From contig CM075190.1 of assembly GCA_037577475.1 (NCBI GenBank), positions 196,001 through 260,000 of the forward strand: DNA of 64,000 nt, given 5' to 3'. This document shows positions 27,638 through 40,779 of this stretch, in pieces (within the stretch, counting starts at the first letter, position 1; each line of letters opens with the position of its first letter). Under the pieces are notes generated by a model, which worked only from the letters and a program-made list of their open reading frames with translations, was not told the DNA's origin and ran no database searches. This stretch comes from Chaunax sp. Z400. Its lineage: Eukaryota; Chordata; Actinopteri; Lophiiformes; Chaunacidae. The position numbers and the translations under genes were made by a program.

Positions 27638-29519
27638 ATAATGAGCCTATAGGTTTGTGTTGTTATTGAGGCTATAGGTTTGTGTTGTTGTTCTATTGAG
27701 GCTATAGGTTTGTGTTGTTGTTATAATGAGCCTATAGGTTTGTGTTGTTTTTGAGCCTATAGGTTTGTGTTGTTGTTATATTGAGCCTATAGGTTTGTGT
27801 GTGGTGACATTGAGCCTATAGGTTTGTCTTGTTGTTATAATGAGCCTATAGGTTTGTGTTGTTGTTATAATGAGTCTATAGGTTTATGTTGTTGTTACAC
27901 TGAGCCTATAGGTTTGTGTTGTTGTTATAATGAGTCTATAGGTTTGTGTTGTTGTTACACTGAGCCTATAGGTTTGTGTTGTTGTTATAATGAGCCTATA
28001 GGTTTGTGTTGTTATTTAGCCTATAGGTTTGTGTTGTTGTTCTATTGATCCTATAGGTTTGTGTTGTTATTTAGCCTATAGGTTTGTGTTGTTGTTATAA
28101 TGAGCCTATAGGTTTGTGTGTGGTGACATTGAGCCTATAGGTTTGTCTTGTTGTTATAATGAGTCTATAGGTTTGTGTTGTTGTTATAATGAGTCTATAG
28201 GTTTGTGTTGTTGTTACACTGAGCCTATAGGTTTGTCTTGTTATTGAGGCTATAGGTTTGTGTTGTTCTTGAGGCTATAGGTTTGTGTTGTTCTTGAGGC
28301 TATAGGTTTGTGTTGTTCTATTGAGCCTATAGGTTTGTGTTGTTGTTATAATGAGCCTATAGGTTTGTGTTATTGAGCCTATAGGTTTGTGTTGTTGTTC
28401 TATTGAGTCTATAGGTTTGTGTTGTTGTTCTATTGATCCTATAGGTTTGTGTTGTTATTTAGCCTATAGGTTTGTGTTGTTGTTATAATGACTCTATAGG
28501 TTTGTGTTGTTGTTATAATGACTCTATAGGTTTGTGTTGCTATATTGACCCTATAGGTTTGTGTTGTTGTTATAATGAGTCTATAGGTTTGTGTTGTTGT
28601 TATAACGATCCTATAGGTTTGTGCTGTTGTTATATTGAGCCTATAGGTTTGTGCTGTTGTTATATTGAGCCTATAGGTTTGTGTTGTTGTTCTATTGATC
28701 CTATAGGTTTGTGTTGTTGTTCTATTGATCCTATAGGTTTGTGTTGTTGTTATAATGAGTCTATAGGTTTGTGTGTGGTTACATTGAGCCTATAGGTTTG
28801 TGTTGTTGTTATAATGAGCCTATAGGTTTGTGTTGTTGTTATATTGAGCCTATAGGTTTGTGTTGTTGTCATAATGACCCTATAGGTTTGTGTTGTTGTC
28901 ATATTGAGCCGATAGGTTTGTGTTGTTCTATTGATCCTATAGGTTTGTGTTGTTCTATTGATCCTATAGGTTTGTGTTGTTGTTATAATGAGCCTATAGG
29001 TTTGTGTTGTTGTTCTATTGAGCCTATAGGTTTGTGTTGTTGTTATCATGAGCCTATAGGTTTGTGTTGTTATTGAGCATATAGGTTTGTGTGTGGTGAC
29101 ATTGAGCCTATAGGTTTGTGTTGTTATTGAGCCTATAGGTTTGTGTTGTTGTTATAATGAGAATATAGGTTTGTGTTGCTATATTGAGCCTATAGGTTTG
29201 TGTTGTTGTTACATTGAGCCCATAGTTTTGCGTTGTTGTTCTATTGATCCTATAGGTTTGTGGTGTTGTTATAATGAGCCTATAGGTTTGTGTTGTTATT
29301 GAGGCTATAGGTTTGTGTTGTTGTTCTATTGAGCCTATAGGTTTGTGTTGTTGTTATAATGAGCCTATAGGTTTGTGTTGTTTTTGAGCCTATAGGTTTG
29401 TGTTGTTGTTATATTGAGCCTATAGGTTTGTGTGTGGTGACATTGAGCCTATAGGTTTGTCTTGTTGTTATAATGAGCCTATAGGTTTGTGTTGTTGTTA
29501 TAATGAGTCTATAGGTTTG
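27255..29519. repeat. 2,265-bp tandem duplication, left copy
   Basis: The block recurs at +2,265 bp. Both copies share the rare TTTGTCTTGTTATTGAGG unit (about 28,234 and 30,499) and the CTATTGAGGC tail (about 27,697 and 29,962). These variants are absent at the equivalent point of the next HOR (about 32,130). Within it, the ordinary HOR period here is 1,633 bp. Confidence 0.84.
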
Positions 29520-31784
29520 TGTTGTTGTCATAATGACCCTATAGGTTTGTGTTGTTGTCATATTGAGCCGATAGGTTTGTGTTGTTCTATTGATCCTATA
29601 GGTTTGTGTTGTTGTTATAATGAGCCTATAGGTTTGTGTTGTTGTTCTATTGAGCCTATAGGTTTGTGTTGTTGTTATCATGAGCCTATAGGTTTGTGTT
29701 GTTATTGAGCATATAGGTTTGTGTGTGGTGACATTGAGCCTATAGGTTTGTGTTGTTATTGAGCCTATAGGTTTGTGTTGTTGTTATAATGAGAATATAG
29801 GTTTGTGTTGCTATATTGAGCCTATAGGTTTGTGTTGTTGTTACATTGAGCCCATAGTTTTGCGTTGTTGTTCTATTGATCCTATAGGTTTGTGGTGTTG
29901 TTATAATGAGCCTATAGGTTTGTGTTGTTATTGAGGCTATAGGTTTGTGTTGTTGTTCTATTGAGGCTATAGGTTTGTGTTGTTGTTATAATGAGCCTAT
30001 AGGTTTGTGTTGTTTTTGAGCCTATAGGTTTGTGTTGTTGTTATATTGAGCCTATAGGTTTGTGTGTGGTGACATTGAGCCTATAGGTTTGTCTTGTTGT
30101 TATAATGAGCCTATAGGTTTGTGTTGTTGTTATAATGAGTCTATAGGTTTATGTTGTTGTTACACTGAGCCTATAGGTTTGTGTTGTTGTTATAATGAGT
30201 CTATAGGTTTGTGTTGTTGTTACACTGAGCCTATAGGTTTGTGTTGTTGTTATAATGAGCCTATAGGTTTGTGTTGTTATTTAGCCTATAGGTTTGTGTT
30301 GTTGTTCTATTGATCCTATAGGTTTGTGTTGTTATTTAGCCTATAGGTTTGTGTTGTTGTTATAATGAGCCTATAGGTTTGTGTGTGGTGACATTGAGCC
30401 TATAGGTTTGTCTTGTTGTTATAATGAGTCTATAGGTTTGTGTTGTTGTTATAATGAGTCTATAGGTTTGTGTTGTTGTTACACTGAGCCTATAGGTTTG
30501 TCTTGTTATTGAGGCTATAGGTTTGTGTTGTTCTTGAGGCTATAGGTTTGTGTTGTTCTTGAGGCTATAGGTTTGTGTTGTTCTATTGAGCCTATAGGTT
30601 TGTGTTGTTGTTATAATGAGCCTATAGGTTTGTGTTATTGAGCCTATAGGTTTGTGTTGTTGTTCTATTGAGTCTATAGGTTTGTGTTGTTGTTCTATTG
30701 ATCCTATAGGTTTGTGTTGTTATTTAGCCTATAGGTTTGTGTTGTTGTTATAATGACTCTATAGGTTTGTGTTGTTGTTATAATGACTCTATAGGTTTGT
30801 GTTGCTATATTGACCCTATAGGTTTGTGTTGTTGTTATAATGAGTCTATAGGTTTGTGTTGTTGTTATAACGATCCTATAGGTTTGTGCTGTTGTTATAT
30901 TGAGCCTATAGGTTTGTGCTGTTGTTATATTGAGCCTATAGGTTTGTGTTGTTGTTCTATTGATCCTATAGGTTTGTGTTGTTGTTCTATTGATCCTATA
31001 GGTTTGTGTTGTTGTTATAATGAGTCTATAGGTTTGTGTGTGGTTACATTGAGCCTATAGGTTTGTGTTGTTGTTATAATGAGCCTATAGGTTTGTGTTG
31101 TTGTTATATTGAGCCTATAGGTTTGTGTTGTTGTCATAATGACCCTATAGGTTTGTGTTGTTGTCATATTGAGCCGATAGGTTTGTGTTGTTCTATTGAT
31201 CCTATAGGTTTGTGTTGTTCTATTGATCCTATAGGTTTGTGTTGTTGTTATAATGAGCCTATAGGTTTGTGTTGTTGTTCTATTGAGCCTATAGGTTTGT
31301 GTTGTTGTTATCATGAGCCTATAGGTTTGTGTTGTTATTGAGCATATAGGTTTGTGTGTGGTGACATTGAGCCTATAGGTTTGTGTTGTTATTGAGCCTA
31401 TAGGTTTGTGTTGTTGTTATAATGAGAATATAGGTTTGTGTTGCTATATTGAGCCTATAGGTTTGTGTTGTTGTTACATTGAGCCCATAGTTTTGCGTTG
31501 TTGTTCTATTGATCCTATAGGTTTGTGGTGTTGTTATAATGAGCCTATAGGTTTGTGTTGTTATTGAGGCTATAGGTTTGTGTTGTTGTTCTATTGAGCC
31601 TATAGGTTTGTGTTGTTGTTATAATGAGCCTATAGGTTTGTGTTGTTTTTGAGCCTATAGGTTTGTGTTGTTGTTATATTGAGCCTATAGGTTTGTGTGT
31701 GGTGACATTGAGCCTATAGGTTTGTCTTGTTGTTATAATGAGCCTATAGGTTTGTGTTGTTGTTATAATGAGTCTATAGGTTTA
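29520..31784. repeat. 2,265-bp tandem duplication, right copy
   Basis: This is the second copy of 27,255-29,519. At its left border the block that begins TGTGGTGACATTGAG at 29,430 switches after about 90 bp into CATAATGACC units normally found in the TGTGGTTACATTGAG block. This makes a chimeric HOR only 632 bp long (29,430-30,061) next to 1,633-bp neighbours. Confidence 0.84.
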
Positions 31785-33361
31785 TGTTGTTGTTACACTG
31801 AGCCTATAGGTTTGTGTTGTTGTTATAATGAGTCTATAGGTTTGTGTTGTTGTTACACTGAGCCTATAGGTTTGTGTTGTTGTTATAATGAGCCTATAGG
31901 TTTGTGTTGTTATTTAGCCTATAGGTTTGTGTTGTTGTTCTATTGATCCTATAGGTTTGTGTTGTTATTTAGCCTATAGGTTTGTGTTGTTGTTATAATG
32001 AGCCTATAGGTTTGTGTGTGGTGACATTGAGCCTATAGGTTTGTCTTGTTGTTATAATGAGTCTATAGGTTTGTGTTGTTGTTATAATGAGTCTATAGGT
32101 TTGTGTTGTTGTTACACTGAGCCTATAGGTTTGTGTTGTTATTGAGGCTATAGGTTTGTGTTGTTCTTGAGGCTATAGGTTTGTGTTGTTCTTGAGGCTA
32201 TAGGTTTGTGTTGTTCTATTGAGCCTATAGGTTTGTGTTGTTGTTATAATGAGCCTATAGGTTTGTGTTATTGAGCCTATAGGTTTGTGTTGTTGTTCTA
32301 TTGAGTCTATAGGTTTGTGTTGTTGTTCTATTGATCCTATAGGTTTGTGTTGTTATTTAGCCTATAGGTTTGTGTTGTTGTTATAATGACTCTATAGGTT
32401 TGTGTTGTTGTTATAATGACTCTATAGGTTTGTGTTGTTGTTATAATGACTCTATAGGTTTGTGTTGCTATATTGACCCTATAGGTTTGTGTTGTTGTTA
32501 TAACGATCCTATAGGTTTGTGCTGTTGTTATATTGAGCCTATAGGTTTGTGCTGTTGTTATATTGAGCCTATAGGTTTGTGTTGTTGTTCTATTGATCCT
32601 ATAGGTTTGTGTTGTTGTTCTATTGATCCTATAGGTTTGTGTTGTTGTTATAATGAGTCTATAGGTTTGTGTGTGGTTACATTGAGCCTATAGGTTTGTG
32701 TTGTTGTTATAATGAGCCTATAGGTTTGTGTTGTTGTTATATTGAGCCTATAGGTTTGTGTTGTTGTCATAATGACCCTATAGGTTTGTGTTGTTGTCAT
32801 ATTGAGCCGATAGGTTTGTGTTGTTCTATTGATCCTATAGGTTTGTGTTGTTCTATTGATCCTATAGGTTTGTGTTGTTGTTATAATGAGCCTATAGGTT
32901 TGTGTTGTTGTTCTATTGAGCCTATAGGTTTGTGTTGTTGTTATCATGAGCCTATAGGTTTGTGTTGTTATTGAGCATATAGGTTTGTGTGTGGTGACAT
33001 TGAGCCTATAGGTTTGTGTTGTTATTGAGCCTATAGGTTTGTGTGTGGTGACATTGAGCCTATAGGTTTGTCTTGTTGTTATAATGAGCCTATAGGTTTG
33101 TGTTGTTGTTATAATGAGAATATAGGTTTGTGTTGCTATATTGAGCCTATAGGTTTGTGTTGTTGTTACATTGAGCCCATAGTTTTGCGTTGTTGTTCTA
33201 TTGATCCTATAGGTTTGTGGTGTTGTTATAATGAGCCTATAGGTTTGTGTTGTTGTTCTATTGAGCCTATAGGTTTGTGTTGTTGTTATAATGAGCCTAT
33301 AGGTTTGTGTTGTTTTTGAGCCTATAGGTTTGTGTTGTTGTTATATTGAGCCTATAGGTTT
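31785..33361. repeat. Array-1 HOR continuing the 1,633-bp family
   Basis: The block starting at 31,695 repeats the order of the one at 30,062 at an offset of 1,633 bp. It has three successive ATAATGACTC tails near 32,390-32,450 in place of two, and lacks one ATAATGAGTC unit. From 33,041 the order matches 6,729 and 9,031, with CTATTGATCC in place of CAATTGATCC. Confidence 0.75.
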
Positions 33362-35148
33362 GTGTGTGGTGACATTGAGCCTATAGGTTTGTCTTGTTGT
33401 TATAATGAGCCTATAGGTTTGTGTTGTTGTTATAATGAGCCTATAGGTTTGTGTTGTTGTTATAATGAGTCTATAGGTTTATGTTGTTGTTACACTGAGC
33501 CTATAGGTTTGTGTTGTTGTTATAATGAGCCTATAGGTTTGTGCTGTTGTTCTATTGAGCCTATAGGTTTGTGTTGTTGTTATAATGAGCCTATAGGTTT
33601 GTGTGTGGTGACATTGAGCCTATAGGTTTGTCTTGTTGTTATAATGAGCCTATAGGTTTGTGTTGTTGTTATAATGGGCCTATAGGTTTGTGTTGTTGTT
33701 ATAATGGGCCTATAGGTTTGTGTTGTTATTGAGGCTATAGGTTTGTGTTGTTGTTCGATTGAGCCTATAGGTTTGTGTTGTTGTTATAATGAGCCTATAG
33801 GTTTGTGTTGTTATTGAGCCTATAGGTTTGTGTTGTTGTTATATTGAGCCTATAGGTTTGTGTTGTTGTTATATTGAGCCTATAGGTTTGTGTGTGGTGA
33901 CATTGAGCCTATAAGGTTTGTCTTGTTGTTATAATGAGCCTATAGGTTTGTGTTGTTGTTATAATGAGTCTATAGGTTTGTGTTGTTGTTACACTGAGCC
34001 TATAGGTTTGTGTTGTTATTGAGCCTATAGGTTTGTGTTGTTATTGAGCCTATAGGTTTGTGTTGTTGTTCTATTGAGTCTATAGGTTTGTGTTGTTGTT
34101 CTATTGATGCTATAGGTTTGTGTTGTTGTTATAATGAGCCTATAGGTTAGTGTTGTTATTTAGCCTATAGGTTTGTGTTGTTGTTATAATGACTCTATAG
34201 GTTTGTGTTGTTGTTATATTGACCCTATAGGTTTGTGTTGTTGTTATAATGAGTCTATAGGTTTGTGTTGTTGTTATAACGATCCTATAGGTTTATGTGT
34301 TTGTCATATTGATCCTATAGGTTTATGTGTTTGTCATATTGATCCTATAGGTTTGTGTTGTTGTTCTATTGATCCTATAGGTTTGTGTTGTTGTTCTATT
34401 GAGCCTATAGGTTTGTGTTGTTGTTCTATTGAGCCTATAGGTTTGTGTTGTTGTTCTATTGATCCTATTGGTTTGTGTTGTTGTTACACTGAGCCTATAG
34501 GTTTGTGTTGTTGTTATAATGAGCCTATAGGTTTTTGCTGTTGTTATAATGAGCCTATAGGTTTGTGCTGTTGTTCTATTGAGCCTATAGGTTTGTGTTG
34601 TTGTTATAATGAGCTTATCGGTTTGTGTTGTTGTTATATTGAGCCTATAGGTTTGTGTTGTTGTCATAATGACCCTATAGGTTTTTGTTGTTGTTATATT
34701 GAGCCTATGGGTTTGTGTTGTTATTCTATTGAGAATATAGGTTTGTGTTGCTATATTCAGCCTATAGGTTTGTGTTGTTGTTACATTGAGCCCATAGGTT
34801 TGTGTTGTTGTTATAATGAGCCTATAGGTTTGTGTTGTTATTGAGCCTATAGGTTTGTGTGTGGTGACATTGAGCCTATAGGTTTGTCTTGTTGTTATAA
34901 TGAGCCTATAGGTTTGTGTTGTTGTTATAATGAGAATATAGATTTGTGTTGCTATATTGAGCCCTAAAGGTTTGTGTTGTTGTTACATTGAGCCCATAGG
35001 TTTATGTTGTTGTTATAATGATCCTCTAGGTTTGTGTTGTTGTTATATTGAGCCTATAGGTTTGTGTTGTTGTTATAATGAGCCTATAGGTTTGTGTTGT
35101 TTTTGAGCCTATAGGTTTGTGTTGTTGTTATATTGAGCCTATAGGTTT
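33362..35148. repeat. ~1.8-kb HOR, copy 1
   Basis: The block is delimited by TGTGGTGACATTGAG units at 33,362 and 35,149. Markers are the GATGCTATAGG core near 34,107, the GGTTAGTG core near 34,145, the GAGCTTATCGG core near 34,613 and the GCCCTAAAGG core near 34,963. A one-base insertion (CTATAAGG) lies near 33,911. A run of 30-bp units at 34,173-34,844 leaves one frame open for 223 codons, which I attribute to the lack of off-size units in that stretch. Confidence 0.8.
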
Positions 35149-36986
35149 GTGTGTGGTGACATTGAGCCTATAGGTTTGTCTTGTTGTTATAATGAGCCTA
35201 TAGGTTTGTGTTGTTGTTATAATGAGTCTATAGGTTTATGTTGTTGTTACACTGAGCCTATAGGTTTGTGTTGTTGTTATAATGAGCCTATAGGTTTGTG
35301 CTGTTGTTCTATTGAGCCTATAGGTTTGTGTTGTTGTTATAATGAGCCTATAGGTTTGTGTGTGGTGACATTGAGCCTATAGGTTTGTCTTGTTGTTATA
35401 ATGAGCCTATAGGTTTGTGTTGTTGTTATAATGGGCCTATAGGTTTGTGTTGTTGTTATAATGGGCCTATAGGTTTGTGTTGTTATTGAGGCTATAGGTT
35501 TGTGTTGTTGTTCGATTGAGCCTATAGGTTTGTGTTGTTGTTATAATGAGCCTATAGGTTTGTGTTGTTATTGAGCCTATAGGTTTGTGTTGTTATTGAG
35601 CCTATAGGTTTGTGTTGTTGTTATATTGAGCCTATAGGTTTGTGTTGTTATATTGAGCCTATAGGTTTGTGTGTGGTGACATTGAGCCTATAGGTTTGTC
35701 TTGTTGTTATAATGAGCCTATAGGTTTGTGTTGTTGTTATAATGAGTCTATAGGTTTGTGTTGTTGTTACACTGAGCCTATAGGTTTGTGTTGTTATTGA
35801 GCCTATAGGTTTGTGTTGTTATTGAGCCTATAGGTTTGTGTTGTTGTTCTATTGAGTCTATAGGTTTGTGTTGTTGTTCTATTGAGTCTATAGGTTTGTG
35901 TTGTTGTTCTATTGATGCTATAGGTTTGTGTTGTTGTTATAATGAGCCTATAGGTTAGTGTTGTTATTTAGCCTATAGGTTTGTGTTGTTGTTATAATGA
36001 CTCTATAGGTTTGTGTTGTTGTTATATTGACCCTATAGGTTTGTGTTGTTGTTATAATGAGTCTATAGGTTTGTGTTGTTGTTATAACGATCCTATAGGT
36101 TTATGTGTTTGTCATATTGATCCTATAGGTTTGTGTTGTTGTTCTATTGATCCTATAGGTTTGTGTTGTTGTTCTATTGATCCTATAGGTTTGTGGTGTT
36201 GTCATATTGAGCCTATAGGTTTGTGTTGTTGTTCTATTGATCCTATTGGTTTGTGTTGTTGTTATAATGACTCTATAGGTTTGTGTTGTTGTTACACTGA
36301 GCCTATAGGTTTGTGTTGTTGTTATAATGAGCCTATAGGTTTTTGCTGTTGTTATAATGAGCCTATAGGTTTGTGCTGTTGTTCTATTGAGCCTATAGGT
36401 TTGTGTTGTTGTTATAATGAGCTTATCGGTTTGTGTTGTTGTTATATTGAGCCTATAGGTTTGTGTTGTTGTCATAATGACCCTATAGGTTTTTGTTGTT
36501 GTTATATTGAGCCTATGGGTTTGTGTTGTTATTCTATTGAGAATATAGGTTTGTGTTGCTATATTCAGCCTATAGGTTTGTGTTGTTGTTACATTGAGCC
36601 CATAGGTTTGTGTTGTTGTTATAATGAGCCTATAGGTTTGTGTTGTTATTGAGCCTATAGGTTTGTGTGTGGTGACATTGAGCCTATAGGTTTGTCTTGT
36701 TGTTATAATGAGCCTATAGGTTTGTGTTGTTGTTATAATGAGAATATAGATTTGTGTTGCTATATTGAGCCCTAAAGGTTTGTGTTGTTGTTACATTGAG
36801 CCCATAGTTTTGTGTTGTTGTTATAATGACCCTATAGGTTTATGTTGTTGTTATAATGATCCTCTAGGTTTGTGTTGTTGTTATATTGAGCCTATAGGTT
36901 TGTGTTGTTGTTATAATGAGCCTATAGGTTTGTGTTGTTTTTGAGCCTATAGGTTTGTGTTGTTGTTATATTGAGCCTATAGGTTT
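35149..36986. repeat. ~1.8-kb HOR, copy 2
   Basis: The same markers recur: GATGCTATAGG near 35,912, GGTTAGTG near 35,955, GAGCTTATCGG near 36,419 and GCCCTAAAGG near 36,769. The offset from copy 1 drifts from about 1,779 to 1,838 bp through gain and loss of single units. The middle has different numbers of TTCTATTGATCC and CATATTGATCC units than copy 1. Confidence 0.8.
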
Positions 36987-38428
36987 GTGTGTGGTGACAT
37001 TGAGCCTATAGGTTTGTCTTGTTGTTATAATGAGCCTATAGGTTTGTGTTGTTGTTATAATGAGTCTATAGGTTTATGTTGTTGTTACACTGAGCCTATA
37101 GGTTTGTGTTGTTGTTATAATGAGCCTATAGGTTTGTGCTGTTGTTCTATTGAGCCTATAGGTTTGTGTTGTTGTTATAATGAGCCTATAGGTTTGTGTG
37201 TGGTGACATTGAGCCTATAGGTTTGTCTTGTTGTTATAATGAGCCTATAGGTTTGTGTTGTTGTTATAATGAGTCTATAGGTTTATGTTGTTGTTACACT
37301 GAGCCTGAAGGTTTGTGTTGTTGTTATAATGAGCCTATAGGTTTGTGCTGTTGTTCTATTGAGCCTATAGGTTTGTGTTGTTGTTATAATGAGCTTATCG
37401 GTTTGTGTTGTTGTTATATTGAGCCTATAGGTTTGTGTTGTTGTCATAATGACCCTATAGGTTTGTGTTGTTGTTATATTGAGCCTATAGGTTTGTGTTG
37501 TTGTTCTATTGAGAATATAGGTGTGTGTTGCTATATTCAGCCTATAGGTTTGTGTTGTTGTTCTATTGAGCCTATAGGTTTGTGTTGTTGTTATCATGAG
37601 CCTATAGGTTTGTGTTGTTATTGAGCATATAGGTTTGTGTGTGGTGACATTGAGCCTATAGGTTTGTGTTGTTATTGAGCCTATAGGTTTTGTTGTTGTT
37701 ATAATGAGAATATAGGTTTGTGTTGCTATATTGAGCATATAGGTTTGTGTTCTATTGATCCTATAGGTTTGTGTTGTTGTTCTATTGGTCCTATAGGTTT
37801 GTGGTGTTGTTGTATTGATCCTATAGGTTTTTGTTGTTTTTATATTGAGTCTATAGGTTTGTGTTGTTGTTATAATGGGCCTATAGGTTTGTGTTGTTAT
37901 TGAGGCTATAGGTTTGTGTTGTTGTTCGATTGAGCCTATAGGTATGTGTTGTTGTTATAATGAGCCTATAGGTTTGTGTTGTTATTGAGCCTATAGGTTT
38001 GTGTTGTTGTTATATTGAGCCTATAGGTTTGTGTGTGGTGACATTGAGCCTATAGGTTTGTGTGTGGTGACATTGAGCCTATAGGTTTGTCTTGTTGTTA
38101 TAATGAGCCTATAGGTTTGTGTTGTTGTTATAATGAGTCTATAGGTTTGTGTTGTTGTTACACTGAGCCTATAGGTTTGTGTTGTTGTTATAATGAGCCT
38201 ATAGGTTTGTGTTGTTATTGAGGCTATAGGTTTGTGTTGTTCTATTGAGCCTATAGGTTTGTGTTGTTGTTATAATGAGCCTATAGGTTTGTGTTGTTAT
38301 TGAGCCTATAGGTTTGTGTTGTTGTTCTATTGAGTCTATAGGTTTGTGTTGTTGTTCTATTGATCCTATAGGTTTGTGTTGTTGTTATAATGAGCCTATA
38401 GGTTAGTGTTGTTATTTAGCCTATAGGT
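36987..38428. repeat. Rearranged ~1.8-kb HOR, partial copy 3
   Basis: It starts like copies 1 and 2, but the TGTGGTGACATTGAG block is repeated after only 209 bp (36,987 and 37,196). The order then jumps to the GAGCTTATCGG marker (about 37,389), skipping the GGTTAGTG part, which returns only near 38,401. From about 37,718 to 37,903 the order matches the block at 10,728, 14,830 and 19,684 (TATTGGTCC, GTTGTATTGATCC, TTTTTATATTGAG). Confidence 0.72.
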
Positions 38429-39560
38429 TTGTGTTGTTGTTATAATGACTCTATAGGTTTGTGTTGTTGTTATATTGACCCTATAGGTTTGTGTTGTTGT
38501 TATAATGAGTCTATAGGTTTGTGTTGTTGTTATAACGATCCTATAGGTTTATGTGTTTGTCATATTGATCCTATAGGTTTGTGTTGTTGTTCTATTGATC
38601 CTATAGGTTTGTGTTGTTGTTCTATTGATCCTATAGGTTTGTGTTGTTGTTCTATTGATCCTATAGGTTTGTGGTGTTGTCATATTGAGGCTATAGGTTT
38701 GTGTTGTTGTTCTATTGATCCTATAGGTTTGTGTTGTTGTTCTATTGATCCTATAGGTTTGTGGTGTTGTCACACTGAGCCTATAGGTTTGTGTTGTTGT
38801 TATAATGAGCCTATAGGTTTTTGCTGTTGTTATAATGAGCCTATAGGTTTGTGCTGTTGTTCTATTGAGCCTATAGGTTTGTGTTGTTGTTATAATGAGC
38901 TTATCGGTTTGTGTTGTTGTTATACTGAGCCTATAGGTTTGTGTTGTTGTCATAATGACCCTATAGGTTTTTGTTGTTGTTATATTGAGCCTATGGGTTT
39001 GTGTTGTTATTCTATTGAGAATATAGGTTTGTGTTGCTATATTCAGCCTATAGGTTTGTGTTGTTGTTACATTGAGCCCATAGGTTTGTGTTGTTGTTAT
39101 AATGAGCCTATAGGTTTGTGTTGTTATTGAGCCTATAGGTTTGTGTGTGGTGACATTGAGCCTATAGGTTTGTCTTGTTGTTATAATGAGCCTATAGGTT
39201 TTTGCTGTTGTTATAATGAGCCTATAGGTTTGTGCTGTTGTTCTATTGAGCCTATAGGTTTGTGTTGTTGTTATAATGAGCTTATCGGTTTGTGTTGTTG
39301 TTATATTGAGCCTATAGGTTTGTGTTGTTGTCATAATGACCCTATAGGTTTTTGTTGTTGTTATATTGAGCCTATGGGTTTGTGTTGTTATTCTATTGAG
39401 AATATAGGTTTGTCTTGCTATATTCAGCCTATAGGTTTGTGTTGTTGTTACATTGAGCCCATAGGTTTGTGTTGTTGTTATAATGAGCCTATAGGTTTGT
39501 GTTGTTATTGAGCCTATAGGTTTGTGTGTGGTGACATTGAGCCTATAGGTTTGTCTTGTT
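38429..39560. repeat. HOR with internal 381-bp duplication
   Basis: The stretch with GGTTTTTGCTG, GAGCTTATCGG and GCCTATGGG cores, from about 38,805, recurs 381 bp later (for example TGCTG at 38,822 and 39,203). The second copy has TTTGTCTTGC near 39,411 where the first has TTTGTGTTGC. The left part (38,429 on) repeats the order of 35,981, with extra TTCTATTGATCC units and CATATTGAGGC. Confidence 0.75.
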
Positions 39561-39574
39561 GTTATAATGAGCCT

Positions 39575-40779
39575 ATAGGTTTGTGTTGTTGTTATAATGA
39601 GAATATAGATTTGTGTTGCTATATTGAGCCCTAAAGGTTTGTGTTGTTGTTACATTGAGCCCATAGTTTTGTGTTGTTGTTATAATGACCCTATAGGTTT
39701 ATGTTGTTGTTATAATGATCCTCTAGGTTTGTGTTGTTGTTATATTGAGCCTATAGGTTTGTGTTGTTGTTATAATGAGCCTATAGGAAAGTGTTGTTGT
39801 TATAATGACTCTATAGGTTTGTGTTATTGTTATATTGAGCCTATAGGTTTGTGTTGTTGTCATATTGAGCCTATAGGTTTGTGTTGTTGTTCTATTGATC
39901 CTATAGGTTTGTGTTGTTGTTATAATGAGTGTATAGGTTTGTGTTGTTGTTATAATGAGTCTATAGGTTTGTGTGTTTGTCATATTGAGCCTATAGGTTT
40001 GTTTTGTTGTCATATTGAGCCTATAGGTTTGTGTTGTTGTTATAATGAGTGTATAGGTTTGTGTTGTTGTTATAATGAGTGTATAGGTTTGTGTTGTTGC
40101 TATAATGAGTCTATAGGTTTGTGTGTTTATCATATTGAGCCTATAGGTTTGTGTTCTATTGATCCTATAGGTTTGTGGTGTTGTTGTATTGATCCTATAG
40201 GTTTTTGTTCTTGTTATATTGAGTCTATAGGTTTGCGTTGTTGTTATAATGAGCCTATAGGTTTGTGTTGTTATTGAGGCTATTGGTTTGTGTTGTTGTT
40301 CTATTGAGCCTATAGGTTTGTGTTGTTGTTATAATGAGCCTATAGGTTTGTGTTGTTATTGAGCCTATAGGTTTGTGTTGTTGTTATATTGAGTCTATAG
40401 GTTTGTGTTGTTGTTCTATTGATCCTATAGGTTTGTGTTGTTGTTATAATGAGCCTATAGGTTTGTGTTGTTATTTAGCCTATAGGTTTGTGTTGTTGTT
40501 ATAATGACTCTATAGGTTTGTGTTGCTATATTGACCCTATAGGTTTGTGTTGTTGTTATAATGAGTCTATAGGTTTGTGTTGTTGTTATAACGATCCTAT
40601 AGGTTTATGTGTTTGTCATATTGAGCCTATAGGTTTGTGTTGTTGTTATAATGAGTCTATAGGTTTGTGTTGTTGTTCTAATGAGTCTATAGGTTTTATG
40701 TTTTTGTCATATTGAGCCCATAGGTTTGTGTTGTTGTTACATTGAGCCCATAGGTTTGTGTTGTTGTTATAATGAGCCT
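39575..40779. repeat. 1,205-bp tandem duplication, left copy
   Basis: The block is marked by the unusual CCTATAGGAAAGTG core near 39,780, by GAGTGTATAGG cores (39,929 on) and by TGTTTGTCATATTGAG tails. It recurs at +1,205 bp. A changed base (GTTGCTATAATG near 40,098, and GTTTATCATATTG near 40,126) distinguishes it from the second copy. Confidence 0.8.

Noticed and set aside
34173..34844. 223-codon frames at 34,173 and 35,981 that look conserved between copies
   Set aside because: The conservation is that of a recent 1.8-kb DNA duplication. The starts are TTG and the unit content differs between copies.
38549..39334. 261-codon minus-strand frame (Thr-Thr-Thr-Gln-Thr-Tyr-Arg repeats)
   Set aside because: Minus-strand reading of the same 30-bp unit; it overlaps plus-strand frames throughout and has no codon-level signal.
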